From Hemerocallis citrina (Eukaryota; Streptophyta; Magnoliopsida; Asparagales; Asphodelaceae), in contig CM030365.1 in NCBI GenBank assembly GCA_017893485.1, positions 32,641,000 to 32,704,999 of the forward strand: DNA of 64,000 nucleotides, written 5' to 3'. Each line of letters starts with the position of its first letter. Positions within the stretch are counted from its first letter, which is position 1. Both the position numbers and the translations under genes were made by a program. Below, piece by piece: positions 9,981 to 20,688 of the stretch. A model generated the notes under the pieces. The model was given only the letters and a program-made list of their open reading frames with translations, had not been told where the DNA came from and did not search any database.

Positions 9981-11251
9981 AGAGTGGACTTTTGATAATT
10001 TGATTCATGTTATTTACTGTTGGTAATGATGAACTTTATGCTTTTAATCGATGGATTCTGTTTATGGCTGTATGAATTATGTGAAAGGAATCATAGATGA
10101 GAATTGAGAATTAAATGAATAATTATGAAAGGCTAAATCATGATGAGAAAGTCTGTGGGACTCTAAAATGAAATCATGAGCTGATGGCGCTCAATTGGAT
10201 ATTGTGAATTTGAAATTGAACGAAGGAGTAGCTAAGTCTCCCCGGCAGTGAAATGAAATGATATTGAGAAATAGACCAGGTTGGTCAAGTGAAATGAAAT
10301 GATAAGTCCGGTTGATGGAGAGGCTAACTCTAGAGCTTGATTTTTATTCATGATTCTAATGTAACTTTAATACATAGTGTGGAGGTGATGAAGGTGAGAG
10401 AAAAACATGAGTATGAGAGCTAGGGTACGGTGCGGGTGTGTGAGCCGCAGAATGCATGCTTGATGCGTCAAGACATGGCACGGGCACAACTCAGTAATGA
10501 TCGGACTCTAGTCACGCTTGTGGGATGTTTTGGTGACTGCAAGAGGAGTGTGTTCAGGGAGGAGGCTGAATTGTCGCAGAATGCATGCTTGACGAGTCAA
10601 GACATGGCGCGAAATTCTACTCCAGGGGCCAGGATACATGCTTGTACTCATAGAATCATCTAGGATACTCACTGGAATTACAGAAGTAGAGTAAGTCATG
10701 GCGGGGGATTGAACCCTACAAAAATGAAGAACGATTAAGAGGCTTGCCCTCGAACCTATATAGTATGGGATGCATAGAATTCGAACAAGTGTGCATTAGT
10801 GTCATGTGAAAATTAAATAAATTGCATTAAGGATTAAGTGCACAATCACGACACGACATCTCTAAAAGTTCCCCCTTTGATTTTTACATGCTTATTATGA
10901 ACAAGATTGTTGATTTGTTAAGAAATGAGATTCATTATACTGTTTCTGGCATAGAGAGGATGGCCATGTATAATTATCGTCGGTTGAATAAACTGACGTA
11001 CCCACAGTTTTGTATGCAGGATAAATTACATGTAAAGAGGAATGGATGCATAAAGATCTCATTATGTTGTTGTTCATTTATGTAAATGTTGTATATTTTG
11101 CTTCCGCTGTGTAAATTTAAATGTGAGATGTTGTAACTCTGATGTAAAAAGAAAAGTTTGAACTTCCCTGTAAAATTGTACTCGAGAAAAGCGAAAAGAT
11201 CCTGAAGAACATCTCGAACTCAGCAATTTTGGGGTTCGGGGCGTTACAGAG

Positions 11252-11265
11252 TGGTATCAGAGCCA
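11252..11265 (+). other. Primer binding site of element A
   Basis: TGGTATCAGAGCCA starts three bases after the 5' LTR. It matches the PBS used by many plant retrotransposons that prime from initiator methionine tRNA. Confidence 0.93.
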
Positions 11266-11417
11266 CGCTTTCCTACGCTTTCACACTTGTACAAATTTAT
11301 AAGGAACGACACCCTAGATGTGGACATTAGAGTGTGTGTTTGAGTCTAGAGATTTAAATGTAAGTGACTTACATTTGTGTTGCTCTATGATTTATGCTTT
11401 CTCCTCTCTATTCTAAG

Positions 11418-11846
11418 ATGGCTGATCACTTCGACCCTGCTGGAGGCGACGACTGGCATATTATTGAGGAAGAGTACCATCCTGGACAGGCTGATTCTGA
11501 GGACGAGTATCACCCTGGGCAAGCTGATTCAGATGATGAGGAGTACCCTGAATCTCGAGAGATCACCCCACCGCCGAACTCACCTGACGATTCTTCTTCT
11601 TCCGATGAAGAAAAGGGACCAGCTCTGAGTAGCACTGTGGCTTCTCTGCAGAGGCAAGTGGATACCCTGAAGTATAGAGTTGGAGTTTTGGAGGCTCAGA
11701 TGGAGAAGCGGAATGCTGACTATTCTGTTCTTAGCCATCGAATTTGGGAACTTGAGAAGAAAAAGAACCTAACTGATGTGCTGAAAGATGAGGTGGATGA
11801 ACTGCGGGATGAACTTCGAGCAGCGAAGAGGACCCGTAGAGATTAG
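11418..11846 (+). CDS. Small acidic coiled-coil ORF upstream of gag in element A
   Basis: The ATG at 11418 opens 142 codons; an in-frame ATG at 11394 would add eight residues. The N-terminal half is acidic and contains a tandem pair of YHPGQADS, then a run of Ser/Asp/Glu. The C-terminal half (from about residue 68) shows heptad-like Leu/Val spacing (VASLQRQVDTLKYRVGVLEA) and ends in a basic KRTRRD. It has no zinc knuckle or enzyme motif and I do not recognise the family. It lies between PBS and gag in a different frame from gag, so it must be translated first from the genomic RNA or from a separate transcript. An intact frame in a young element suggests function, but an extra ORF here is not a standard Tekay feature. 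A coiled-coil accessory or Gag-interacting protein is one possibility, by inference only. Confidence 0.6.
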   Translation: MADHFDPAGGDDWHIIEEEYHPGQADSEDEYHPGQADSDDEEYPESREITPPPNSPDDSSSSDEEKGPALSSTVASLQRQVDTLKYRVGVLEAQMEKRNADYSVLSHRIWELEKKKNLTDVLKDEVDELRDELRAAKRTRRD

Positions 11847-11968
11847 ATTGTCCTAGTTTCTATTTTCTTCTATTCTGATGTTAAGAAATGTTTTAATTCG
11901 AATGTATAAACTTTGAAATTCAATGAAATGAAAGTTGGTTTAATTTCTTGTCTTATACTTCGAATTTA

Positions 11969-12994
11969 ATGGATCTTTTGCATCAGAATATGGCGAGAAG
12001 GGGAGCCAGGAATGGTGAAGGTTTGGACCTGGAGGCCGAGTTTGCAAGGGTTTACCAGACGCTGAATGCAGTGGCTGCAAACCAAGGAAGGGGGCCGGTG
12101 AATCCAGTACCCGAGGCAATTAAGCTAGTGGAATCATTCAAGAGAATGAAACCACCAGTGTTCGAGGGGAAGTCCGACCCGGATGCGGCCGATAACTGGA
12201 TTCGGCAAGTGGAGACAATCTTTGAGGTGTTGGAGACACCGGGGGGCAGCAAGGTCAAGTTGGCGACTTTGCAGTTGGAGAAGGATGCGGCTGTTTGGTG
12301 GCAGTCGATGAAGAGGACTATGGGCGGCTTGTTGCTTGGCTGGGAGGAATTTCTGGAAGAATTCCGCAGCCATTATTTCCCCTCCGACGTCCAGGAGAAA
12401 AAGGCCATGGAGTTTCTGTCACTTCAGCAAGGCAGCATGTCAGTGAGGGAGTATGAGACTAAGTTTACTCAGCTCTCCAGATACGCTCCAGAACTGGTGA
12501 TGGATGAGGCGAAGAAGGCTCGCAAGTTCGAGCATGGTCTGAGGCCGAGCTTGAGGTCTCGTATGATACCTCTTGGTATCAGGAGATTCGATAAGCTGGT
12601 GAAGAGGGCGGCAGCAACGGAGGCGGATATGGAGCAGTTCCATGTTGCTCAGCACCAGAAGAGCAACTGGCAGTCCGGGAAGAGGCCCGCGCCACCGGGG
12701 AGTTTCAAGGGGCAACCATCTGCACAGAAGTTCAAACCGACAGGGGCGAACGCCGTCAGTGTAGCTGGAAGACCTGGGAACGATGTAGGGAGACCTTCTG
12801 CAGTCACTTGCTTTAACTGTGGGGAAGTGGGACATTACCAATCTCGGTGTCTCAAACCACGGGCTGGCAATCACAATGTGCCAATACAGCAGACTGGGAA
12901 GAGGCCGTACCAGTCAGGGCGAGTATTTGCTTTGACAGAAGCTGATGCTGAGGAGGCGGATCAAGTCATCTCTGGTACGAGAGCTGATGTTTAG
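11969..12994 (+). CDS. gag: Gag of element A
   Basis: Gag forms the capsid-like particle and packages the RNA. The first ATG in frame is 11969 ([12 protein letters not shown]); a second ATG at 11990 is also possible. The capsid domain (retrotransposon gag type) spans about residues 60-210, with [11 protein letters not shown] and [15 protein letters not shown] zinc knuckle, [14 protein letters not shown], lies at about residues 281-294. The tail reads [13 protein letters not shown], typical of the gag-protease boundary in this clade. The TAG at 12992-12994 is inside the predicted intron (12975-13066), so unspliced RNA would give Gag alone, with six intron-encoded residues after the last exon codon. 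Confidence 0.93.
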   Translation: MDLLHQNMARRGARNGEGLDLEAEFARVYQTLNAVAANQGRGPVNPVPEAIKLVESFKRMKPPVFEGKSDPDAADNWIRQVETIFEVLETPGGSKVKLATLQLEKDAAVWWQSMKRTMGGLLLGWEEFLEEFRSHYFPSDVQEKKAMEFLSLQQGSMSVREYETKFTQLSRYAPELVMDEAKKARKFEHGLRPSLRSRMIPLGIRRFDKLVKRAAATEADMEQFHVAQHQKSNWQSGKRPAPPGSFKGQPSAQKFKPTGANAVSVAGRPGNDVGRPSAVTCFNCGEVGHYQSRCLKPRAGNHNVPIQQTGKRPYQSGRVFALTEADAEEADQVISGTRADV

Positions 12995-13066
12995 TGTGGT
13001 TTTTGTCATTTCTTCTTCCCGTTCATAGTGTGAAACTGTTATGTAATGATGTATGTTATGTAACAG
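12975..13066 (+). other. Predicted gag-pol junction intron of element A (92 bp, phase 1)
   Basis: The donor is ATCTCTG|GTACGAG and the acceptor TTATGTAACAG|GAGAA. The interval is T-rich, has a usual plant-intron length, and contains the gag stop codon. Gag is in frame 2 and pol in frame 1; removing these 92 bp joins them exactly through a Gly codon split after its first base. The alternative, a frameshift site, is less likely because no slippery heptamer precedes the gag stop and the pol frame upstream of 13067 encodes only non-conserved residues. Confidence 0.72.
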
Positions 13067-16000
13067 GAGAACTCTATATTAATGGAAAGGAAGCTGTGGT
13101 GTTGTTTGATACTGGATCCTCTCATACTTTTGTGTCTCCAAGGTTTGCTAAAGTGTTGGGAGTTGAACCAAAGATTTTTCCAGGCAAGATCTTAGCAGTA
13201 GCTACTCCATCAGGGGAAACTTTGACCACTGATCGGTACTATGCTGATTGCGAGATAGTGATTGGGGATCGAATCTTTGGCATTGATCTGATCGAGCTGA
13301 CTATCTTGGGAGTCGATGTTATCATTGGCATTGATTGGATGTCGGTGTACAGTGCAAGCATCGAGTGTAAGACCAAGACGGTGACAGTGAAGGCTCCAGG
13401 TGGACCTGAAGTCACTTTCCAAGGGAAGTTGAAGTGTTCTAAGTTGGTGGCAACTATCCGCAAGGAAGAGACTCCTGTGGAATTGCAAGGGATTCCTGTG
13501 GTTCGGGACTATCCGACTGTGTTCTTGGAAGATTATCCTGGGTTACCTCCGCACCGTGATGTAGAGTTCAGCATCACTGTTCAACCGGGAAGTGCACCCA
13601 TTTCTAAGGCACCGTATAGGATGGCTCCAGTGGAACAGGATGAAGTGAAACGGCAGATTGAGGAACTATTGGGAAAAGGCTTTATTCAACCTAGTGCGTC
13701 ACCTTGGGGAGCACCAGTGCTTTTGGTAAAGAAGAAGGATGGATCGATGAGGATGTGTATCGATTACCGGGAGCTGAATAAGGTCACTGTTCAGAATAAG
13801 TATCCGATTCCTCGAATTGATGACTTGTTCGATCGTCTACAAGGAGCAGCTGTATTCTCCAAAATAGATCTTCGATCAGGATATCACCAAGTGCGAGTGA
13901 AAGCTGAAGATGTGCACAAAACTGCATTTAGAACTCGGCATGGGCATTACGAATTCTTAGTTATGCCATTCGGAGTGACAAATGCACCCGCAATCTTCAT
14001 GGACTTGATGAACAGAGTTCTGAGGCCGTTTATTGATTCTTTCGTCGTGGTGTTTATCGACGATATTCTTGTGTACTCCAAGTCTGAGGCGGAGCACACC
14101 GAGCATCTGGCAGCAGTTTTGCAGAAGTTGGAAGAGCAGAGGTTGTATGCCAAGTTATCCAAGTGTGATTTCTGGAAATCTGAAGTGGCATTCCTAGGTC
14201 ACATCCTTTCTAAGGAGGGAGTGGCAACTGACCCTCAGAAGATAGAGGCAGTGAGAGATTGGGCTAGGCCTACTACAGTGAAGGAAGTCAGAAGTTTCCT
14301 TGGGATGACTGGATACTACAGGAGATTCATTCAAGGTTATGCTCAGATAGCTGTGCCGCTTACTGAACTGACCAAGAAGAGTGTGAGCTTCAAGTGGACC
14401 GAGCAATGTGAGGCGAGTTTTCAGGAGTTGAAAGATAGACTGACGACTGCACCTATTTTGGCTTTGCCTAGAGCAGGGGTTGAGTACGATGTCTATAGCG
14501 ATGCTTCACATCGGGGGCTTGGTTGTGTCCTAATGCAAGAGGGTAAAGTAATCGCTTATGGGTCTAGGCAACTACGACCGCATGAGAAGAATTATCCAAC
14601 TCATGATCTAGAGCTGGCTGCGATTATCTTTGCTTTGAAGCAATGGAGGCACTACGTGTATGGTGAGAAGTTGAACATGTACACGGATCATAAAAGCTTG
14701 AAGTACATATACCAGCAGAGGGATCTCAATCTGAGGCAGCGGAGATGGTTGGAAGTGCTCGAGGATATGCGACCTGAGATCAAGTATCATCCTGGAAAGG
14801 CTAATGTTGTTGCTGATGCACTTAGTCGCAAGAGCAGTTTGGCCAGTTTGATTACGACTCAGAGACATCTGATTGAGGAGTTGGATCGAGCAGGTATTGA
14901 AGTTATCTTGCAAGGATTGGGAGCATCTTTATCTCAGTTGAAGCTTCAGCCTACCTTGAATGCAAGGATCATTGCAAGTCAGGAAGTTGATGCTGATATC
15001 TTGGAGATGAAGGAGCAGGTTGGTGCTGGCAGGTTGCCCGGATTTCAGACCAGGGATGGAGTGCTGTGGTTCGGAGATAGGCTGTGTGTTCCAGATCAGG
15101 CAGACCTGAAAGAGAGTATTCTTCAGGAGGCACATGCTACTCTTTTGTCAGTACATCCTGGGAGTACTAAGATGTATAAAGACATAAAACAACATTTCTG
15201 GTGGTCAGGTTTGAAGCGGGATGTGGCCAAATTTGTCGCGAGGTGTGAGGTTTGTCAGCAAGTCAAAGCCGAAAATCAGAGACCCGGAGGTCTATTACAG
15301 CCGTTACCTATTCCGGAATGGAAGTGGGATAACATCAGTATGGATTTCATCACGGGATTGCCTAAGAGTTCTAAAGGCAATGATGCTATTTGGGTTATAG
15401 TCGATCGACTTACCAAGTCCGCTCACTTTTTGGCAATGAAACTCACGGCTTCGATGGACAAGTTGGCTGAGTTGTATGTTGGTGAGATTGTCCGACTTCA
15501 TGGCGTTCCTGCGACTATTGTGTCTGATCGAGATGCGCGGTTTACTTCGCATTTCTGGAGGAGTCTTCAGGCAGCTTTGGGTACCAAGACAGATTTCAGC
15601 ACTGCTTTTCATCCACAGACCGATGGGCAGACCGAGAGAGTCAACCGTATTCTTGAGGATATTCTTCGGTGTTGTATACTAGACTTTGGAGGCAGTTGGG
15701 AAAGGCATTTACCTTTGGTGGAATTTGCCTATAACAACAGTTTTCAGGCTAGCATCGGGATGGCGCCGTATGAAGCTTTGTATGGCAGGAAGTGCAGGAC
15801 TCCTGTGTGTTGGTATGAGGTTGGGGAGCGTCAGTTGTTTGGTCCTAAGCTTGTACAGCTGACTTCTGAGAAGATTGATCTGATCAGGAAGAGGTTGGTG
15901 GAAGCTCAGAGCAGGCAGAAAAGCTATGCAGACAACCGGAGAAGGGACCTTGAGTTTGAGGTTGGTGACTTCGTCTTTTTGAAGGTATCACCCAGTAAAG

Positions 16001-16380
16001 GTGTGGTTCGGTTTGGCAAAGGCGGGAAATTAGCCCCGAGATTTATAGGCCCATATAAGATATTGAAAAGGATCGGGAAAACTGCTTACCGGCTTGAATT
16101 ACCGGAAGAGTTGTCTCAGGTGCACAATGTCTTTCATGTGTCTATGTTGAGAGGTTATATTCCAGATCCGAGTCATCATTTGCCTGAAGTGCCGGAGGGT
16201 TTGCAGTTAGACCTGAATTACATCGAGTCTCCTGTTGAGATTGTTGATCGTCGAGAGAAAGTCTTGAGGAATAAGACGATACCGATGGTCAAGGTAGTCT
16301 GGAGAAACCACTTGGTTGAAGAGGCTACTTGGGAATCTGAGGAGAAGATGTTGAAGGACTATCCTGAGCTTTTTGCTTGA
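12994..16380 (+). CDS. pol: Pol of element A: protease, RT, RNase H, integrase, chromodomain
   Basis: The open frame runs from 12994, but the conserved protein starts at 13067 after the predicted intron, so the first 24 residues are probably not made. Counting from 12994, the protease active site FDTGSS is at about residue 38. RT has MCIDYREL (about 252) and FIDDIL (about 355). RNase H spans about 500-570 with YSDASHRG and YTDHKSL. The integrase zinc region is at about 712-757 and its core has SMDFITG, DRDARF and QTERVN for the D, D and E. A chromodomain occupies about 1075-1126 and ends in ATWESEEKM; chromodomains direct integration to chromatin marks such as H3K9 methylation. No stop or frameshift is present and all catalytic residues I can place are intact. 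Confidence 0.95.
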   Translation: MWFLSFLLPVHSVKLLCNDVCYVTGELYINGKEAVVLFDTGSSHTFVSPRFAKVLGVEPKIFPGKILAVATPSGETLTTDRYYADCEIVIGDRIFGIDLIELTILGVDVIIGIDWMSVYSASIECKTKTVTVKAPGGPEVTFQGKLKCSKLVATIRKEETPVELQGIPVVRDYPTVFLEDYPGLPPHRDVEFSITVQPGSAPISKAPYRMAPVEQDEVKRQIEELLGKGFIQPSASPWGAPVLLVKKKDGSMRMCIDYRELNKVTVQNKYPIPRIDDLFDRLQGAAVFSKIDLRSGYHQVRVKAEDVHKTAFRTRHGHYEFLVMPFGVTNAPAIFMDLMNRVLRPFIDSFVVVFIDDILVYSKSEAEHTEHLAAVLQKLEEQRLYAKLSKCDFWKSEVAFLGHILSKEGVATDPQKIEAVRDWARPTTVKEVRSFLGMTGYYRRFIQGYAQIAVPLTELTKKSVSFKWTEQCEASFQELKDRLTTAPILALPRAGVEYDVYSDASHRGLGCVLMQEGKVIAYGSRQLRPHEKNYPTHDLELAAIIFALKQWRHYVYGEKLNMYTDHKSLKYIYQQRDLNLRQRRWLEVLEDMRPEIKYHPGKANVVADALSRKSSLASLITTQRHLIEELDRAGIEVILQGLGASLSQLKLQPTLNARIIASQEVDADILEMKEQVGAGRLPGFQTRDGVLWFGDRLCVPDQADLKESILQEAHATLLSVHPGSTKMYKDIKQHFWWSGLKRDVAKFVARCEVCQQVKAENQRPGGLLQPLPIPEWKWDNISMDFITGLPKSSKGNDAIWVIVDRLTKSAHFLAMKLTASMDKLAELYVGEIVRLHGVPATIVSDRDARFTSHFWRSLQAALGTKTDFSTAFHPQTDGQTERVNRILEDILRCCILDFGGSWERHLPLVEFAYNNSFQASIGMAPYEALYGRKCRTPVCWYEVGERQLFGPKLVQLTSEKIDLIRKRLVEAQSRQKSYADNRRRDLEFEVGDFVFLKVSPSKGVVRFGKGGKLAPRFIGPYKILKRIGKTAYRLELPEELSQVHNVFHVSMLRGYIPDPSHHLPEVPEGLQLDLNYIESPVEIVDRREKVLRNKTIPMVKVVWRNHLVEEATWESEEKMLKDYPELFA

Positions 16381-16489
16381 TTGTCTTGTTGATTGTATTT
16401 TGTATTTTGTATCTTTATATCTTTGTATCTCTTGTTGTTGTGTTTTCTGTTTCTCGCTCTTGGTTGTAGTTCCGGGGACGGAACTATTC

Positions 16490-16503
16490 TAAGGAGGGAG
16501 TGA
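16490..16503 (+). other. Polypurine tract of element A
   Basis: AAGGAGGGAGTGA lies directly before the 3' LTR start at 16504 and would prime plus-strand DNA synthesis. Confidence 0.85.
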
Positions 16504-19292
16504 TGTAATACCCTGATTTTTTCTATATATATATAAAGATTATTTAATTCTACATATGATATACATGTGTAATATTGTTTCTTAAGCCCAAATGTTATTC
16601 TACAAGATAATTAGTTTGGCCCAATTAATTTTAGCCCATAGATTTAAAACCCCTTCTATTGTATTTTTATAACCAGCATGTGTGACATCTTTTTCTTCTT
16701 TTGGCCGGGTATTTGATATACTATTTGTAGGGTGTAGTTGGTGCATGCACGTGCTTTCGCATACACGTGCTTTGAGCACTTCTTTGGCCGGGTTGTGGAG
16801 TGATGGGTGTAGATCATGGGTAGTTACCTTTGAGTTGTGGGTAGTTTTCTCAACTCCCGATCTGATCTCAGCCTTTGATCTCCAACTCCCCAACAAATCT
16901 CATCCCTCCATTTCACTTATATTCTAGTATAAATACCCCCTCCTATTCCCTATCTCTTTTACACTAAAATTTCCTAAGATTTCAAGAGAGTATCTGTGAG
17001 TTGTGTGGGAGCTTTTCTGTGGAGGCAAGCAACACTGCTGAGGAGCCGGTGTGGGACAAAGGAGCAAGGAGTGCAGTACGGTGTTGAAGGACTTTGCGGG
17101 ATTTCGTTATTTCTCCATATAAGGTGGGTGTTTCTCAGGACTTCTAATGTAGGAATGATATTGCAATTGTTATGATTGATACTATGTTATAAATAGTGAA
17201 TGGAATGCGGTAGAAATTGCTTGAACATGCTAGTAATATTGAGACGGGACTGTCGGTACAGTCGACTGCCATGTGAGCCAGCCGACTGGTACGAGACACT
17301 ACTTTTCATAATGTACTGATAAAATGTGTGCAATAGACATGATGGTGTGATTATTAAATGTATATTTTCCCTATGACACATATGATGGAGGGAAGGTAAA
17401 TAAATGAAAAGAACTAATAGTGATAAATATCTGAAGTTGTCGGCGCAGTCGACTGACTTGGTGTTAGGTCGACTGGTGCTTCATTTCTGAATATGACTGT
17501 TTGAAAGTCCCCTGAATAAAGATATTCTATTTACATAGACCCATTATGATGATTCGAGATTTGTACCTTCATTATTGTAAGAACGTAGGGCAATGCGAAT
17601 GCATGTTTAGAGTAGTTTTCTCTAAAGGAGCATGTTAATAATTGGGAAAATTATGCTGTGAATGCTACTGAACAAGAAGAAACTCTGTTTATGAAACATG
17701 AATTGATGTATACTGTTAATTGATATCATGATGCAAGTACACGTAAGAACTGTAAATAAATTCCCTAATTGAAATGGATCTGTCCAGTCGACCGAATGCG
17801 TGTAGCAAGTCGACTGATCTGGACTTGGAAATTATGCTGTTTGAAATCTCCAAGGACAGACGACTGATTAATGAACAGTCGACTGTTATGTGGATAATAT
17901 TGTGAATATGGAAGGTTGCGGGACAGGCGACTGGTTGAGTGCAACAGTCGACTATCCCGAGCTTTTATGAGGAACCTGTATGTGACTGTATAAGTCGACT
18001 GGTATTCTTCCAAGTCGACTGTACAGAGTGGACTTTTGATAATTTGATTCATGTTATTTACTGTTGGTAATGATGAACTTTATGCTTTTAATCGATGGAT
18101 TCTGTTTATGGCTGTATGAATTATGTGAAAGGAATCATAGATGAGAATTGAGAATTAAATGAATAATTATGAAAGGCTAAATCATGATGAGAAAGTCTGT
18201 GGGACTCTAAAATGAAATCATGAGCTGATGGCGCTCAATTGGATATTGTGAATTTGAAATTGAACGAAGGAGTAGCTAAGTCTCCCCGGCAGTGAAATGA
18301 AATGATATTGAGAAATAGACCAGGTTGGTCAAGTGAAATGAAATGATAAGTCCGGTTGATGGAGAGGCTAACTCTAGAGCTTGATTTTTATTCATGATTC
18401 TAATGTAACTTTAATACATAGTGTGGAGGTGATGAAGGTGAGAGAAAAACATGAGTATGAGAGCTAGGGTACGGTGCGGGTGTGTGAGCCGCAGAATGCA
18501 TGCTTGATGCGTCAAGACATGGCACGGGCACAACTCAGTAATGATCGGACTCTAGTCACGCTTGTGGGATGTTTTGGTGACTGCAAGAGGAGTGTGTTCA
18601 GGGAGGAGGCTGAATTGTCGCAGAATGCATGCTTGACGAGTCAAGACATGACACGAAATTCTACTCCAGGGGCCAGGATACATGCTTGTACTCATAGAAT
18701 CATCTAGGATACTCACTGGAATTACAGAAGTAGAGTAAGTCATGGCGGGGGATTGAACCCTACAAAAATGAAGAACGATTAAGAGGCTTGCCCTCGAACC
18801 TATATAGTATGGGATGCATAGAATTCGAACAAGTGTGCATTAGTGTCATGTGAAAATTAAATAAATTGCATTAAGGATTAAGTGCACAATCACGACACGA
18901 CATCTCTAAAAGTTCCCCCTTTGATTTTTACATGCTTATTATGAACAAGATTGTTGATTTGTTAAGAAATGAGATTCATTATACTGTTTCTGGCATAGAG
19001 AGGATGGCCATGTATAATTATCGTCGGTTGAATAAACTGACGTACCCACAGTTTTGTATGCAGGATAAATTACATGTAAAGAGGAATGGATGCATAAAGA
19101 TCTCATTATGTTGTTGTTCATTTATGTAAATATTGTATATTTTGCTTCCGCTGTGTAAATTTAAATGTGAGATGTTGTAACTCTGATGTAAAAAGAAAAG
19201 TTTGAACTTCCCTGTAAAATTGTACTCGAGAAAAGCGAAAAGATCCTGAAGAACATCTCGAACTCAGCAATTTTGGGGTTCGAGGCGTTACA
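16504..19292 (+). repeat. 3' LTR of element A
   Basis: It matches the 5' LTR almost base for base. It starts TGTAATACCCT and ends GAGGCGTTACA. In nine of the 12 substitutions I counted, this copy has A or T where the 5' LTR has G or C. A 1-bp insertion near 17852 distinguishes the two. The motif pairs, TATA box (16928-16935) and 37-bp direct repeat are all retained. Confidence 0.95.
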
Positions 19293-20075
19293 CCTGGGGC
19301 CCACAAGCCACGTGTCGCCCTCTCATTCGTCGATAGCAGCTCCGAAGTCGATTGCCACCGACATCAAAACACAAGAAAATGCATTGACTGGTCAACGGTC
19401 CCAGGGGCCCATATGCCACATGGCGCTACCCTAGACCTCGGCAAGCTCTCCGAAGTCGATTGCCACTGATGTCAAAATGCAAGAAAATGCATTGACTGGT
19501 CATCGGTCCCAGGGGCCTACATGCCACGTGGCGCTCCCCTAAACCTCGGCAAGCTCTCCGAAGTCGATTGCCACCGACGTTAAAATGTAAGAAAATGCAT
19601 TGACTGGTCAACGGTCCCAGGGGCCCACATGCCACGTGGCGCTCCCCTAGACCTCGGCAAGCCCTCCAAAGTCGATTGCCACCGATGTCAAAATACAAGA
19701 AAATGCGTTGACTGGTCAACGGTCCCAGGGGCCTACATGCCACGTGGCGCTCCCCTAGACCTCGGCAAGCTCTCCAAAGTCGATTGCCACCGACATCAAA
19801 ACGGAAGAAAATGCATTGACTGGTCAACGGTTCCAGGAGCCCACATGCCACGTGGCGCTCCCCTAGACCTCGGCAAGCTCTCCGAAGTTGATTGCCACCG
19901 ATGTCAAAACCCAAGAATAGCCAGGGGCCCACATGCCACGTGGAGCTCTCCTAGACTTCAGCAAGCTTTCCGAAGTCGTTTGCCACCGATGTCAAAATGC
20001 GAGAATAGCCAGGGGCCCACATGCCACGTGGCGCCCCCCCAGACTTCGGCGAACATCCCGAGGTCGGTTGCCACC
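19293..20075 (+). repeat. Tandem array B, right part (108-bp units), starting with the CCTGG duplication
   Basis: About seven further units follow element A. CACGTG recurs at 19525, 19633, 19741 and 19849, exactly 108 bp apart. One unit has CACATG (near 19415). The last two units (from about 19915) lack TTGACTGGTCAA and read GAATAGCCAGG instead. Because 108 is divisible by three, long frames stay open on both strands, but these are repeat artefacts. Confidence 0.88.
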
Positions 20076-20688
20076 GACCATCAAATGGGCAAAATTTGCC
20101 CTCTTCACAGCCATCGGATCATCCCAAAACTCGCAGAACAATCTGATCAACGTCTCATATTGATCCACGTCATCGAATGCTCATCCACTATTCGATCGTC
20201 TAGATTTTTGTGCCCAGGGCTGATGGACAATCCAGATCGCGCCATGTCATAAATAGGTGATAAAATCTATTTTTTATTTTATTAATTCTAATTATCTATT
20301 TAAAAATTGCAAAAAAAGTGATTAAAATACGGAAAAATTAATTAAAAATTCTAAAAAGTAATTATAAATTTGGGGAAATATTTTTGAGCCCCCGGGTAAA
20401 TAATTATTGGTTAGCATAATTAGTTAGTGCTCCCGGAAAGTAAGTCACCGCTTTGCAAAATTGAATAAATGATTCGAAAAAATAATTAAAAAATTGGGAA
20501 AAATCACCAAAAATCCAGAATGGCCTAACAGCAAACTTGAGCACGTTACCAGCTCAGAAAAGCACCATCACCCCTCAAACGAGATTCGAACACCCTTTGA
20601 GAACTCCGATAAAACCCTATACGCCATTAAACAACAAAACTACTCCCCAAAAGCCGTAGCACAGAGTCTTTGGGAGTGGGGGGGCTCA
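20076..20688 (+). other. Tat 3' untranslated region and polypurine tract
   Basis: No gene is seen. An AT-rich part (20250-20480) is followed by a mixed stretch. The G-rich run TGGGAGTGGGGGGG at 20671-20684 is a good PPT four bases before the proposed LTR start. Confidence 0.6.

Larger units (their letters stand above)
8461..11248 (+). repeat. 5' LTR of element A
   Basis: The LTR starts TGTAATACCCC and ends GGGGCGTTACA, just before the PBS. It contains a TATA box at 8885-8892, two CACGTG motifs upstream of it, six pairs of GTCGACTG-like motifs at 9220-9977, and a 37-bp direct repeat (CGCAGAATGCATGCTTGA... at 10446 and 10575). Transcription should start about 30 bp after the TATA box, near 8920, giving a very long R-U5. 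Confidence 0.95.
8461..19292 (+). mobile_element. Element A: nearly intact Tekay/Del chromovirus (Ty3/gypsy)
   Basis: The 10.8-kb element has long LTRs (2,788 and 2,789 bp) with TGTAA...TTACA ends, a perfect 5-bp target duplication, an initiator-Met-type PBS, gag, an uninterrupted 1,100-residue pol and a PPT. The C-terminal chromodomain and long LTRs place it in the Tekay/Del clade. By eye the two LTRs differ at about 12 positions plus one 1-bp indel, roughly 0.45 percent, so the insertion is recent. The pol frame has no stop. Gag and pol are separated by a predicted 92-bp intron. It may be capable of transposition. Confidence 0.95.

Noticed and set aside
11252..11265. Possible tRNA gene fragment
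   Set aside because: It is only the 3'-end complement used as a PBS; no tRNA cloverleaf surrounds it, and none was seen elsewhere in the window.
19426..20252. Long ORFs on both strands with a 36-residue repeat (168 and 207 codons)
   Set aside because: They follow the 108-bp tandem array; 108 is divisible by three, so frames stay open without coding selection.
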